From assembly GCF_018390515.1 (NCBI RefSeq), contig NZ_JAHBBK010000004.1:1-64000 (forward strand): a stretch of 64,000 bases of DNA, written 5' to 3'. The position numbers and the translations under genes are program-made. The stretch's first letter is position 1, and the number at the start of each line of letters is the position of its first letter. Shown piece by piece: positions 8,085 through 16,099 of the stretch. The notes under the pieces are model-generated. The model did no database searches, was not told the origin of the DNA, and saw only the letters and a program-made list of their open reading frames with translations. Origin of the DNA: Mucilaginibacter sp. Bleaf8. Lineage in GTDB: Bacteria > Bacteroidota > Bacteroidia > Sphingobacteriales > Sphingobacteriaceae.

Positions 8085-8932
8085 TCAAAATCAATATTCA
8101 AAAAAAGTTGCACATGGCTGGTGGCGATACGGCGTTGCGTATGAATACCGAACTCGAAGCCAACTCTTTCACCGCCTTATACGGCCCATCCGGAGCCGGC
8201 AAAACTACTTTGTTGAAAATATTGGCCGGACTCATCCAGCCCGAGCATGGCCGGATTGAGGTTAACGGCCAAACCTGGCTGGATACCGAACGCAGCATTA
8301 ACCTGCCAGCGCAAAAAAGGAGTATCGGTTTTGTGTTCCAAGATTTTGCCTTATTTCCAAACATGACCGTAATGGAAAATCTGCGATATGCACTGCCTGA
8401 TCGTAAAGATGAGCGCTTGCTTTTGCAGCTGTTAGAAGCTGTATCCATGCAAAACTTTGCACAACGCAAACCCGATACCTTATCGGGCGGCCAAAAACAG
8501 CGCGTGGCATTGATACGTGCGCTGGTTCGTAAACCGCAAATGTTGTTGCTGGATGAACCCCTATCGGCGCTGGACAATGAAATGCGAACAAACCTGCAGG
8601 ATGTGTTACAGCAATTGCACCGGGAATACGGGTTAACTATTATAATGGTTAGTCATCACCTGCCCGAAATTTACTTACTGGCAAGCCACGTGCTGCAAAT
8701 TCAACATGGCCAAATAGTTAAGTCGGGAACGGCGGGTGAGGTGTTTGGCTGGGAGCAGTCGGTAAATAGCATAACCCTTTTAGGAGAGATACTCAGTGTT
8801 GATCCGCAAGGTGTGAAAGTGCTGGTGAACAACCAGGTGATAATTATTGCAGCTGCCGGGAACTGGCAAATAGGGGATAAAGTGACAATAGCCTGTCAGG
8901 CGGCAGACCTGACTTTAAAAAAGCTTTTGTAG
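8081..8932 (+). CDS. modC: Molybdate ABC transporter ATP-binding protein ModC
   Basis: ATPase subunit, 283 residues from the ATG at 8081, which overlaps the modB stop. Walker A is GPSGAGKTT (residues 35-43), the signature is LSGGQKQRVALIRAL, and Walker B is MLLLDEPLSALD followed by a switch histidine (SHH). Typical ModC has about 350 residues with a C-terminal TOBE/Mop molybdate-sensing domain; here only about 50 residues of a reduced TOBE-like tail remain, so molybdate regulation at this site may be weaker. Confidence 0.94.
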   Translation: MIKINIQKKLHMAGGDTALRMNTELEANSFTALYGPSGAGKTTLLKILAGLIQPEHGRIEVNGQTWLDTERSINLPAQKRSIGFVFQDFALFPNMTVMENLRYALPDRKDERLLLQLLEAVSMQNFAQRKPDTLSGGQKQRVALIRALVRKPQMLLLDEPLSALDNEMRTNLQDVLQQLHREYGLTIIMVSHHLPEIYLLASHVLQIQHGQIVKSGTAGEVFGWEQSVNSITLLGEILSVDPQGVKVLVNNQVIIIAAAGNWQIGDKVTIACQAADLTLKKLL

Positions 8933-9011
8933 ATTTATAATTATAAACTATAGGTGCCTGCTCTTGTTAATACAGGCTGAACGGCAACTTGGTTTATTGC
9001 TATTGATACTT

Positions 9012-9251
9012 ATGGAAATACTGCTGTTTGGAATAACACGCGAAATTGTTGGTAAGCAAAAGCTGCCGGTACCGGCAGATCAAAATATTACTACTGTTAA
9101 AGCACTTAAAACATGGCTGGGGCAGCAATATCCGGCTATGCAAAGCCTGTCGTCATTATTAGTGGCGGTTGATAGCGAGTATGCACAGGATGATGATGTA
9201 CTGAACGGGGAAAATGAAATTGCACTGATTCCGCCGGTAAGCGGAGGATAA
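9012..9251 (+). CDS. moaD: Molybdopterin synthase sulfur carrier subunit MoaD
   Basis: Ubiquitin-fold sulfur carrier of 79 residues from the ATG at 9012 (MEILLFGITREIVG). An upstream frame beginning at 8964 is not needed. The C-terminus is PPVSGG: the terminal Gly-Gly is adenylated by MoeB and thiocarboxylated. It precedes moaE by one base; the two proteins form molybdopterin synthase. Confidence 0.94.
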   Translation: MEILLFGITREIVGKQKLPVPADQNITTVKALKTWLGQQYPAMQSLSSLLVAVDSEYAQDDDVLNGENEIALIPPVSGG

Positions 9252-9252
9252 T

Positions 9253-9666
9253 ATGATGCTGATTAAAATTGTTGAACATATTGATTTGAATGAAGCTTAT
9301 GCGCACTTGCATACGCCCGAAGCCGGTGCGGTGAATCTGTTTGTAGGTACGGTTCGCAATCATTCAAAAGGCAAAGAGGTAATGCACTTGGATTTTGAGG
9401 CTTATGAAACGATGGCCTTACAGCAAATGCAGCATGTAGCTGATGCCGCCCAGCAAAAGTTTCCCTTGTGTAAGTTGGTGATGATTCATGCCGTTGGCGC
9501 TAAAGAACCCGGTGAGCCGGTGGTAGTGGTAGGCGTATCATCCGCCCATCGTGATGCATCATTCGAGGCCTGCCGGTTTTTGATAGATGAGCTGAAAAAA
9601 ACAGTGCCTATCTGGAAAAAAGAATTTTACGAAGATAACAGCGTATGGGTAAACGCGCACCCCTGA
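9253..9666 (+). CDS. moaE: Molybdopterin synthase catalytic subunit MoaE
   Basis: Catalytic subunit of molybdopterin synthase, 137 residues, inserting two sulfurs into cyclic pyranopterin monophosphate. Conserved features: AGAVNLFVGTVRNHSKGKEV, SSAHRDASFEACRFLIDELK and the catalytic lysine region KKTVPIWKKEF. Start is ATGATG at 9253/9256; either is possible. Lies between moaD and moaA with gaps of 1 and 4 bases, clearly one operon. Confidence 0.95.
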   Translation: MMLIKIVEHIDLNEAYAHLHTPEAGAVNLFVGTVRNHSKGKEVMHLDFEAYETMALQQMQHVADAAQQKFPLCKLVMIHAVGAKEPGEPVVVVGVSSAHRDASFEACRFLIDELKKTVPIWKKEFYEDNSVWVNAHP

Positions 9667-9670
9667 TACG

Positions 9671-10666
9671 ATGAAAGAGAGTTTGTTAGTTGATAAATAT
9701 GGAAGGCAGCTGAATTACTTGCGGCTATCGGTTACCGACCGCTGCAATTTCAGGTGCTACTACTGCATGCCCGAAGAAGGCATCGACTTTGCCAAGCGCA
9801 AAGACCTGATGACTTTTGACGAAATGCTGCAGTTATCAACCATATTTTGCAATCTGGGCATCTCAAAAATACGCATTACCGGTGGCGAGCCTTTTGTCCG
9901 GCATGGTATCATGCCCTTTCTGCATCAGCTGAGTGGTGTTGAAGGATTACAGGAAATTACGGTTACCAGCAACGGTACGCTTTCGGCCAGATATCAGGCA
10001 GAACTGCTAAGTATGGGTATTCGTAAAATCAACATTAGTCTGGATTCATTGGATGCGCAGCGATTTCATTATATCACACGTCGTGATAGTTTTGATAGTG
10101 TATACAATGGGGTGTTCAGGTTGCTGGATGCCGGTTTTGATGTGAAGCTGAACTGTGTAGTTGCCGATAATAAAAACATCCAGGATATTATTCCTTTTAT
10201 TGAGCTTACCAAAAATTACCCGTTATCAGTTCGTTTTCTGGAAGAAATGCCTTTTAATGGCAGCGATGGTACGCAGGTGCTGTCAAGCTGGGATTACAAG
10301 AAGATATACCACTACATCAGTGAGCATTACACTGATATTAATCGCCTCATTAGCGATGCTAATTCTACATCGGTCAATTATAAAATTTCAGGTTATCAGG
10401 GTAGCTTCGGCATTATTCCTTCATTCAGCCGCACCTTTTGCGGTACCTGTAATCGCATCCGCCTTTCGGCAACCGGCGAGTTGCGTACCTGTTTATATGG
10501 TCCGCCTGTAACCAACCTGCGTAATCTGCTGCGTAAAGGAGCTTCGGTGGCAGATACGGGGCAGGAAATTTTGAATGCCGTAGCACTGCGACAGCGCGAT
10601 GGCTATGCGGCCGAAGCTTTAAGCAACAACTCGGTGAATACTTCCATGTCTGCATTAGGGGGATAG
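9671..10666 (+). CDS. moaA: GTP 3',8-cyclase MoaA (radical SAM)
   Basis: Radical SAM enzyme, 331 residues, that starts molybdopterin synthesis from GTP. The N-terminal cluster motif is CNFRCYYC (Cys25, Cys29, Cys32). The second cluster, which binds GTP, is FCGTCNRIRL with Cys257, Cys260 and Cys274. The protein ends in Gly-Gly (SALGG), the conserved MoaA tail needed for activity. Standard length and fully intact. Confidence 0.97.
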   Translation: MKESLLVDKYGRQLNYLRLSVTDRCNFRCYYCMPEEGIDFAKRKDLMTFDEMLQLSTIFCNLGISKIRITGGEPFVRHGIMPFLHQLSGVEGLQEITVTSNGTLSARYQAELLSMGIRKINISLDSLDAQRFHYITRRDSFDSVYNGVFRLLDAGFDVKLNCVVADNKNIQDIIPFIELTKNYPLSVRFLEEMPFNGSDGTQVLSSWDYKKIYHYISEHYTDINRLISDANSTSVNYKISGYQGSFGIIPSFSRTFCGTCNRIRLSATGELRTCLYGPPVTNLRNLLRKGASVADTGQEILNAVALRQRDGYAAEALSNNSVNTSMSALGG

Positions 10667-10725
10667 CTCCGCAAAGCCAACCATCTGGAATAAAGCTTAA
10701 ATAAAAATTAAGAGTAAATACTACT

Positions 10726-11844
10726 ATGCCAAACCAAAACCCATCCTTCAGAGGGCAGGAAGGCAGATATACCCGCCAAACGCAACTAACCAACTTTGGT
10801 GCCGCTGCCCAGCAAAAATTGCAACAGGCAAAAGTGCTGGTTGTAGGTGCCGGTGGTTTAGGTGTGCCCGTGCTGCAATACTTAACTGGCATGGGGGTGG
10901 GCACTATTGGCTTAGCCGATAATGATCGGATCAGTTTAACTAACCTGCACCGGCAGGTACTGTACAACGAGCATGAAGTTGGCCAAAGTAAAGTAGCCAC
11001 TGCCGCTAATAAACTGGCTCAGTTAAATCAGGAAGTGGATTTCCGGATAATAGATGAAGCTATTATACCACAAAATGCAATAAACATTATTCAGGATTAT
11101 GACCTGGTAATTGATGCAACGGATAATTTTAGTACCCGTTACTTATTAAACGACGCCTGCGTAATTTTGAACAAACCCTGCATATATGGTGCTGTGCAGC
11201 AGTACGAAGGCCATGTGAGCGTATTTAATTACCAGGGTGGACCAACTTACCGGTGTTTATATCCCAAACCACCTGTAGCTGGCGAAATACCCGATTGTAA
11301 TACCGCCGGCGTGTTGGGTGTGGTGCCGGGTACTATAGGCTGCCAGCAGGCTCTCCAAGCTGTTAAGATTATTACCGGCGTGGGTAAAAACCTGTCAGGT
11401 TACTTACAGATATTTGATTTTCTGAACGATGATCAATACAAAATTAAACTTAAGGCCAACCCTGAAAGCCGAAATATAACCCAGTTGCAAACCAGCTATG
11501 AAGCGCCGGTATGCAATACGGTAGTACAATTATCGGTCGAGGAATTATATGATTGGTATGAAGCCGGCAAAACTTTTAAACTAATTGACGTTCGCGAGGC
11601 CGATGAATTTGCAAGCGAGCATTTGCAAGGTGCGGAGTCTGTGCCGTTGTCTGCATTTAGTGCCGTTCAGCTGCAAGTAAACAATCAGCAACCTTTGGTG
11701 GCATTTTGCCAAAAAGGTGCGCGCAGCAGCAAGGCAGCTCAATTACTGCAGCAACAATATCCGCAGGCCAGTGTTTATAGCGTTTTAGGCGGTATGGATT
11801 ACTGGCAGGATGAGTTTGATGAAGAATACATCGTGCGTTCTTAA
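10726..11844 (+). CDS. moeB: MoeB/ThiF-type adenylyltransferase fused to a rhodanese domain
   Basis: 372 residues. Residues 15-245 form an E1-like adenylation domain (VVGAGGLGVPVLQYLTGMG, LTNLHRQVLY, DATDNFSTRY). Residues 268-372 form a rhodanese domain with Cys328 in AFCQKGARSSKAA. The first half activates the MoaD C-terminus; the rhodanese can supply the sulfur, as in MoeZ/MOCS3. The CxxC zinc motif of E. coli MoeB is incomplete: TYRC (174-177) has only the second cysteine, and the later CxxC is missing. It could also serve ThiS, but its place among moa genes points to molybdopterin. Confidence 0.92.
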   Translation: MPNQNPSFRGQEGRYTRQTQLTNFGAAAQQKLQQAKVLVVGAGGLGVPVLQYLTGMGVGTIGLADNDRISLTNLHRQVLYNEHEVGQSKVATAANKLAQLNQEVDFRIIDEAIIPQNAINIIQDYDLVIDATDNFSTRYLLNDACVILNKPCIYGAVQQYEGHVSVFNYQGGPTYRCLYPKPPVAGEIPDCNTAGVLGVVPGTIGCQQALQAVKIITGVGKNLSGYLQIFDFLNDDQYKIKLKANPESRNITQLQTSYEAPVCNTVVQLSVEELYDWYEAGKTFKLIDVREADEFASEHLQGAESVPLSAFSAVQLQVNNQQPLVAFCQKGARSSKAAQLLQQQYPQASVYSVLGGMDYWQDEFDEEYIVRS

Positions 11845-11883
11845 AACATATAGCCATTTCATTTATCGAAACATCCCTTGCTT

Positions 11884-13071
11884 ATGATAGCCGTTCAGGA
11901 AGCGTTACAATATATTATCTCTCACAAAAAAAGCTTTGGTACCGAGTCTGTTGAGCTTTTGCAAGCCAATGGTCGCATATTAGCCCAGCACATAGTGGCA
12001 GATCGTGATTTTCCGCCATTTCATAGAGCTACAATGGATGGTATTGCTATCAGCAGCACTGCCTTTCATGCAGGTAATCGTAACTTTGAGATAGTAGATG
12101 TACAACCTGCAGGGTATCCGCAAAAGGAATTAGATAACGTACAATGTTGTATGGAAGTGATGACCGGGGCTGTGTTACCTGCTAATACAAACGCAGTAAT
12201 CAGGTACGAAGATTTGGTTATTACCGATGGCGTGGCCCAGGTTCAAATAGAGGATGTTAAGAAGTTTCAGAACGTGCATCTGCAAGGTACAGACGAGCTG
12301 GTTGGTAATGTTTTGGTGCAAGCGGGGGCAAAAGTTACGCCCGCTATTGTAGCCATTATGGCATCCGTTGGTTTATCGGCAGTATTAGTTTACCGCTTGC
12401 CCAAAATAGCCGTATGCTCAACCGGCGATGAGCTGGTAGATATTGCCCATCAGCCGCAGGCGCACCAAATACGGCAATCCAATAATTACATGTTACTGGC
12501 TGCTCTGCAACAGCATGGCATCAGTGCACCCAAATATCACCTGCCCGATGATCCGGAAGCCATGGTTGCCCAATTAAGCGTTATCATCAATCATTATGAT
12601 GCTATTCTTTTTTCGGGCGCGGTATCCAAGGGTAAGTTTGATTTTTTGCCCCAGGTATTGCAGCAGTTAGGCATGCAAACCGTTTTTCATAGCATAGCCC
12701 AAAAGCCCGGTAAACCTTTCTTGTTTGGCCACTTTGAAAATGGTGCATTGATTTTTGGTTTCCCTGGCAACCCGGTATCTACCTGGGTTTGCTATCAATT
12801 GTATTTCAAAACGTGGCTTTACCATTCTTTAAATATACCGCTACCTGTTAAAAAAGCAGTATTAGGCCGTAATGTAACTTTCAAGCCCCTGCTCACGCAT
12901 CATATGCTGGTGCAGCTACATTACGATCAAGGCAAATTGATAGCCATGCCGGTGGATACTTCCACATCGGGCGATATGGTAAGCCTGATACATGCCAAGG
13001 GCATTTTAAGCTTATCGGCCGAAAGAGACTTTTTTGCAAAGGGAGAGGTGTTTGATGTGTGGATGTTTTAG
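11884..13071 (+). CDS. moeA: Molybdopterin molybdenumtransferase MoeA
   Basis: Inserts molybdate into adenylated molybdopterin. 395 residues from the ATG at 11884; a TTG two codons upstream is less likely. Motifs: PPFHRATMDGIAI, EVMTGAVLPANTNAVIRYED, the STGDEL loop, VSKGKFDF and the FGFPGNPVSTWV segment. Last gene of the island. MogA/MoaB, the enzyme that adenylates molybdopterin, is not found in this window and must be elsewhere. Confidence 0.95.
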   Translation: MIAVQEALQYIISHKKSFGTESVELLQANGRILAQHIVADRDFPPFHRATMDGIAISSTAFHAGNRNFEIVDVQPAGYPQKELDNVQCCMEVMTGAVLPANTNAVIRYEDLVITDGVAQVQIEDVKKFQNVHLQGTDELVGNVLVQAGAKVTPAIVAIMASVGLSAVLVYRLPKIAVCSTGDELVDIAHQPQAHQIRQSNNYMLLAALQQHGISAPKYHLPDDPEAMVAQLSVIINHYDAILFSGAVSKGKFDFLPQVLQQLGMQTVFHSIAQKPGKPFLFGHFENGALIFGFPGNPVSTWVCYQLYFKTWLYHSLNIPLPVKKAVLGRNVTFKPLLTHHMLVQLHYDQGKLIAMPVDTSTSGDMVSLIHAKGILSLSAERDFFAKGEVFDVWMF

Positions 13072-13166
13072 CTTGTACTGATCTTTATAGCCTGTGGTAT
13101 ATGCAGACAAATTAAGTAAGCAGCACCACATGAGTTAAGATAACAGACTTACCTCATCCAAACTAA

Positions 13167-14006
13167 TTAAACGTTTCCATCCTCCAAAAACTTCATTGCT
13201 TTTTTACACAACTCCAATAACATGCCGGGTAATTCTGCCTGTAGATACGGGTGTGTGCCGCCAAACACATGATCTGCATTAGGCATTACCAGTAATTGTG
13301 CATTAGGTTGCATAGCCTTCAATTCATGGGCCTGACTGATTGGTACGGTACTATCGGCCGTGCCATGTATCAGCAGCCAGGGTTGTTGCACATCAGCTGC
13401 CCGCGCTAAAACGTTAAGTCGGCCCGGGTTACGATCCAGGTCATCCAGTAAAGTAACTTTAATGGGCATTTGTTGCCCCGTGCGATAATTGGGAAAATAC
13501 ATTACACCCATAGTTTTCCATTGCTGCTCGGCCTGTAGCGGCCACAAGTTGCGGAAAGTACCTACCGAAGCCATTGTGATTAATTTACTCACCCGGTTGT
13601 CTTCAGCTGCTTTAATTATGCTAATGCCGCCGCCCATACTATGTCCCAATAAAACAACTGATGTTGCTGCCGGTATAACCGAGCCGCTGGTGGCAAAGTC
13701 AATAACCAGTTTTAAGTCTTCCAGTTCTATTGAAAACGTGTTTTCGCTGAAAGCAATCAAATCAGCAAAATCAACAGGTTGCTCGGGCGTGGTACCGTTG
13801 TGCGAAAAATTAAATTTTAGCAGCCGGTAACCATTCTCAGCAAAATAGCGTGCCACTAAATGATGTGTGCCCCAGTCTTTAAAACCTTTAAAGCCATGCA
13901 CAAAAATGATAAGCGGCGCATAAAGCTGTGCGTCATCATAAGTAAGATCGGCAGCCATAGGGCGGCCCTTTGAGCCGGGTATAATGAAGTTGTCTGTTTT
14001 AATCAT
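13167..14006 (-). CDS. Alpha/beta hydrolase (dienelactone hydrolase/serine esterase-like)
   Basis: 279 residues, no signal peptide, so cytoplasmic. Alpha/beta-hydrolase fold with oxyanion motif VHGFKGFKDWG, nucleophile elbow GHSMGGG (Ser), acid in HGTADSTVP (Asp) and histidine in PNADHVFGG. Substrate cannot be predicted. It converges on moeA and is followed in the same direction after DoxX-like gene 14045-14422 with a 38-base gap, so the two may be cotranscribed. Confidence 0.85.
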   Translation of the reverse strand: MIKTDNFIIPGSKGRPMAADLTYDDAQLYAPLIIFVHGFKGFKDWGTHHLVARYFAENGYRLLKFNFSHNGTTPEQPVDFADLIAFSENTFSIELEDLKLVIDFATSGSVIPAATSVVLLGHSMGGGISIIKAAEDNRVSKLITMASVGTFRNLWPLQAEQQWKTMGVMYFPNYRTGQQMPIKVTLLDDLDRNPGRLNVLARAADVQQPWLLIHGTADSTVPISQAHELKAMQPNAQLLVMPNADHVFGGTHPYLQAELPGMLLELCKKAMKFLEDGNV

Positions 14007-14044
14007 AACTCAATAAAATTTAAAATAATAAAACTGTAGCTTAA

Positions 14045-14422
14045 TTACTCGCTATGCGCATGCCACCAGGCCCAAAGCATTAACACAGGTTGCAGTAATA
14101 GCCGTACCCAGGCCATTGCAGGCGTAACATGCAGGCTGCCCAATTGCATGGGTGCTTGCTGCAGCATGGTAATATGTACAGGCAAAAATGCAGCCAGCAT
14201 TAAAATAATTAACCAAGCGCCCCACTTACGCGTAGGCTTAAATACCAACATTAATGCGAAAGTGATTTCGCATATACCTGCCAGTAAGTTTAAAGTATAA
14301 TGAAAAGGCAAGTAATCTGGAATAATTTTGATGTACCCGGCAGGGTGCACAAAGTGATTAATGCCTGCTGCTGTATAGCCGGAAATGAGTAGGATTAAGC
14401 TGATCTTTTTAAGTATGGACAT
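14045..14422 (-). CDS. DoxX-like small membrane protein
   Basis: 125 residues with four predicted transmembrane segments (SLILLISGYTAAGINHF, LNLLAGICEITFALMLVF, GAWLIILMLAAFLPVHI, WVRLLLQPVLMLWAWW). The N-terminal G-x-NHFxxP motif followed by IIPDYLPFH is typical of DoxX/MauE-like membrane proteins of Bacteroidota. Function unknown; upstream of an alpha/beta hydrolase in the same direction. Confidence 0.7.
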   Translation of the reverse strand: MSILKKISLILLISGYTAAGINHFVHPAGYIKIIPDYLPFHYTLNLLAGICEITFALMLVFKPTRKWGAWLIILMLAAFLPVHITMLQQAPMQLGSLHVTPAMAWVRLLLQPVLMLWAWWHAHSE

Positions 14423-14608
14423 GGTGTTGATTTGAACGTGACAAAACAGTTAAACTATTATGTTGATAGCATGACGGAAGAGTATCAGTATTGTTTGTAC
14501 TTTTGAAGGTCGATTAAATAAGATTAGTAACGGAAAGAACTTTATTTATAACTATTCTAAATTACTGTGTTTGACAAAGTGTTGACAGTGCAAGGTGCTA
14601 AATCATAG

Positions 14609-14616
14609 TAATTTTG
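14609..14616 (+). promoter_or_regulatory. Candidate -7 element of the hemA promoter
   Basis: TAATTTTG fits TAnnTTTG and lies 32 bases before the hemA start. No TTTG stands at the usual 19-base distance; TTGACA at 14582-14587 is the nearest -33/-35-like motif. Confidence 0.4.
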
Positions 14617-14648
14617 TGGGATAAAGTTTTGTTAAAATAAAAACCGCT

Positions 14649-15875
14649 TTGAAGTATTTAAAGGTTATAGCTTTTACGCACAAACAGATTGAACTGAAGG
14701 AGTTGGGTAAGTTGGTAATCTGCCAGGAAGATCTAACCGAGAAACTTCAGCAGGCACAGGATAAATTTCAGATCCCTGAAATTTTTTACCTGTCTACCTG
14801 TAACCGGGTGGAGTTTGTGATGGCTACTTCGCAGCCGGTTGATAAAAGCTTTGCACAAGCTTTTCTGCAGCATTTAAGTATAGGCTTATGTCCGTACTAC
14901 ATGAATACCTTCATCGAAGCTGCTTCCATATACGAAAACCAGGACGCGCTTAACCACTTACTTCGTACCTCATGCTCATTAGAAAGCTTAGTGGTTGGTG
15001 AGAAGGAGATATTAGCTCAATTACGCAGGGCATATGAAAGCTGCCGCGAAGTAGGTCTTACCGGCGATTATCTGCGTATGGTGATGAACTGCGTGGTAAA
15101 AACTGCTAAAGAGGTTTATACGCATACCAATATTTCACGCAACCCAATTTCGGTTGTGTCATTAGCTTATCGTAAGCTAAAAGAATTGAAGCAATGTTCA
15201 AACTCACGGGTGCTGATTATTGGCGCTGGCGAAACCAATCGCAATATTTCCAAGTACCTGCAAAAACACAAGTATTCCAACTTTGCTGTATTTAACCGCA
15301 CACTGGCCAATGCTGAAAAGCTGGCAGCCGATCTGAACGGTGAGGCATATGACCTGGAAGCCTTAAAAGATTATAAAAATGGGTTTGATGTTATTATTAC
15401 CTGTACATCCGCAACCCTGCCTATCATTACACCAGAGATTTACGAATCTTTATTAAACGGCGAAACCGAACGCAAAACCATTGTTGATTTAGCTATTCCT
15501 AATGATACCGCCCCTGAAATACTGGAGCAGTATCCGGTTAACTTTATTGAAGTAAGTTCACTAAATGAAATAGCAAAGAAAAACCTGCAGGAGCGTTATC
15601 AGGAACTGGTACACGCCGAACGCATTATCGAGCAAAATATAGAAGAGTTTATACCTTTGTTAAAACAGCGCCGTATTGAAGTAGCCATGCGCCAAGTGCC
15701 TGAAAAGATTAAAGAAATCAAGCACAAAGCATTAAACACCGTTTTTGCTGATGAAGTGCAAACACTGGATGAGCACTCCCGCCAAATACTGGAAAAGGTG
15801 ATTAATTACATGGAGAAAAAATACATCAGTGTACCTATGGTAATGGCTAAGGAAATACTGATCAATAATAACTGA
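14649..15875 (+). CDS. hemA: Glutamyl-tRNA reductase HemA
   Basis: First committed enzyme of C5 haem synthesis: reduces glutamyl-tRNA(Glu) to glutamate-1-semialdehyde with NADPH. 408 residues. Catalytic Cys51 in LSTCNRVEF, then SLVVGEKEILAQLRRAYE, the NADPH fold VLIIGAGETNRNISKYL and a C-terminal dimerisation helix. The start codon is TTG (14649); MKYLKVIAFTHKQI is a normal beginning and there is no in-frame ATG nearby, so TTG is accepted. Followed by a strong terminator, so transcribed alone. Confidence 0.95.
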   Translation: MKYLKVIAFTHKQIELKELGKLVICQEDLTEKLQQAQDKFQIPEIFYLSTCNRVEFVMATSQPVDKSFAQAFLQHLSIGLCPYYMNTFIEAASIYENQDALNHLLRTSCSLESLVVGEKEILAQLRRAYESCREVGLTGDYLRMVMNCVVKTAKEVYTHTNISRNPISVVSLAYRKLKELKQCSNSRVLIIGAGETNRNISKYLQKHKYSNFAVFNRTLANAEKLAADLNGEAYDLEALKDYKNGFDVIITCTSATLPIITPEIYESLLNGETERKTIVDLAIPNDTAPEILEQYPVNFIEVSSLNEIAKKNLQERYQELVHAERIIEQNIEEFIPLLKQRRIEVAMRQVPEKIKEIKHKALNTVFADEVQTLDEHSRQILEKVINYMEKKYISVPMVMAKEILINNN

Positions 15876-15892
15876 ATTGATAATAAAACAAT

Positions 15893-15930
15893 ATAACAAA
15901 AGAGGCGCATAAATGCGCCTCTTTTGTTAT
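15893..15930. terminator. Strong hairpin terminator after hemA
   Basis: A perfect 18-base inverted repeat (15893-15910 and 15913-15930) with a 2-base spacer; GC core GAGGCGCAT flanked by A-rich and T-rich ends, so it can end transcription from either side. Confidence 0.85.
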
Positions 15931-16040
15931 AACCTGTATTGAGAGGATTGTTATAGTCCATGTTATTGTAACTCAGGTTTTATGGTAAAACTACATGCCT
16001 TAATTACCCCATGTCAGTTATTCCTCACATTCTGATAAAA

Positions 16041-16074
16041 TTTCCCCGAAAACAGCTGCTAAACCTTAAATTTG
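16041..16074 (+). promoter_or_regulatory. Promoter of the hemCD gene
   Basis: TAAATTTG (16067-16074) matches TAnnTTTG and TTTC (16041-16044) stands in for the -33 TTTG at 22 bases. Expected transcript start near 16081, about 20 bases before the TTG start of hemCD. Confidence 0.45.
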
Positions 16075-16099
16075 TGCTGCAAAACAATTTAAGATACCC

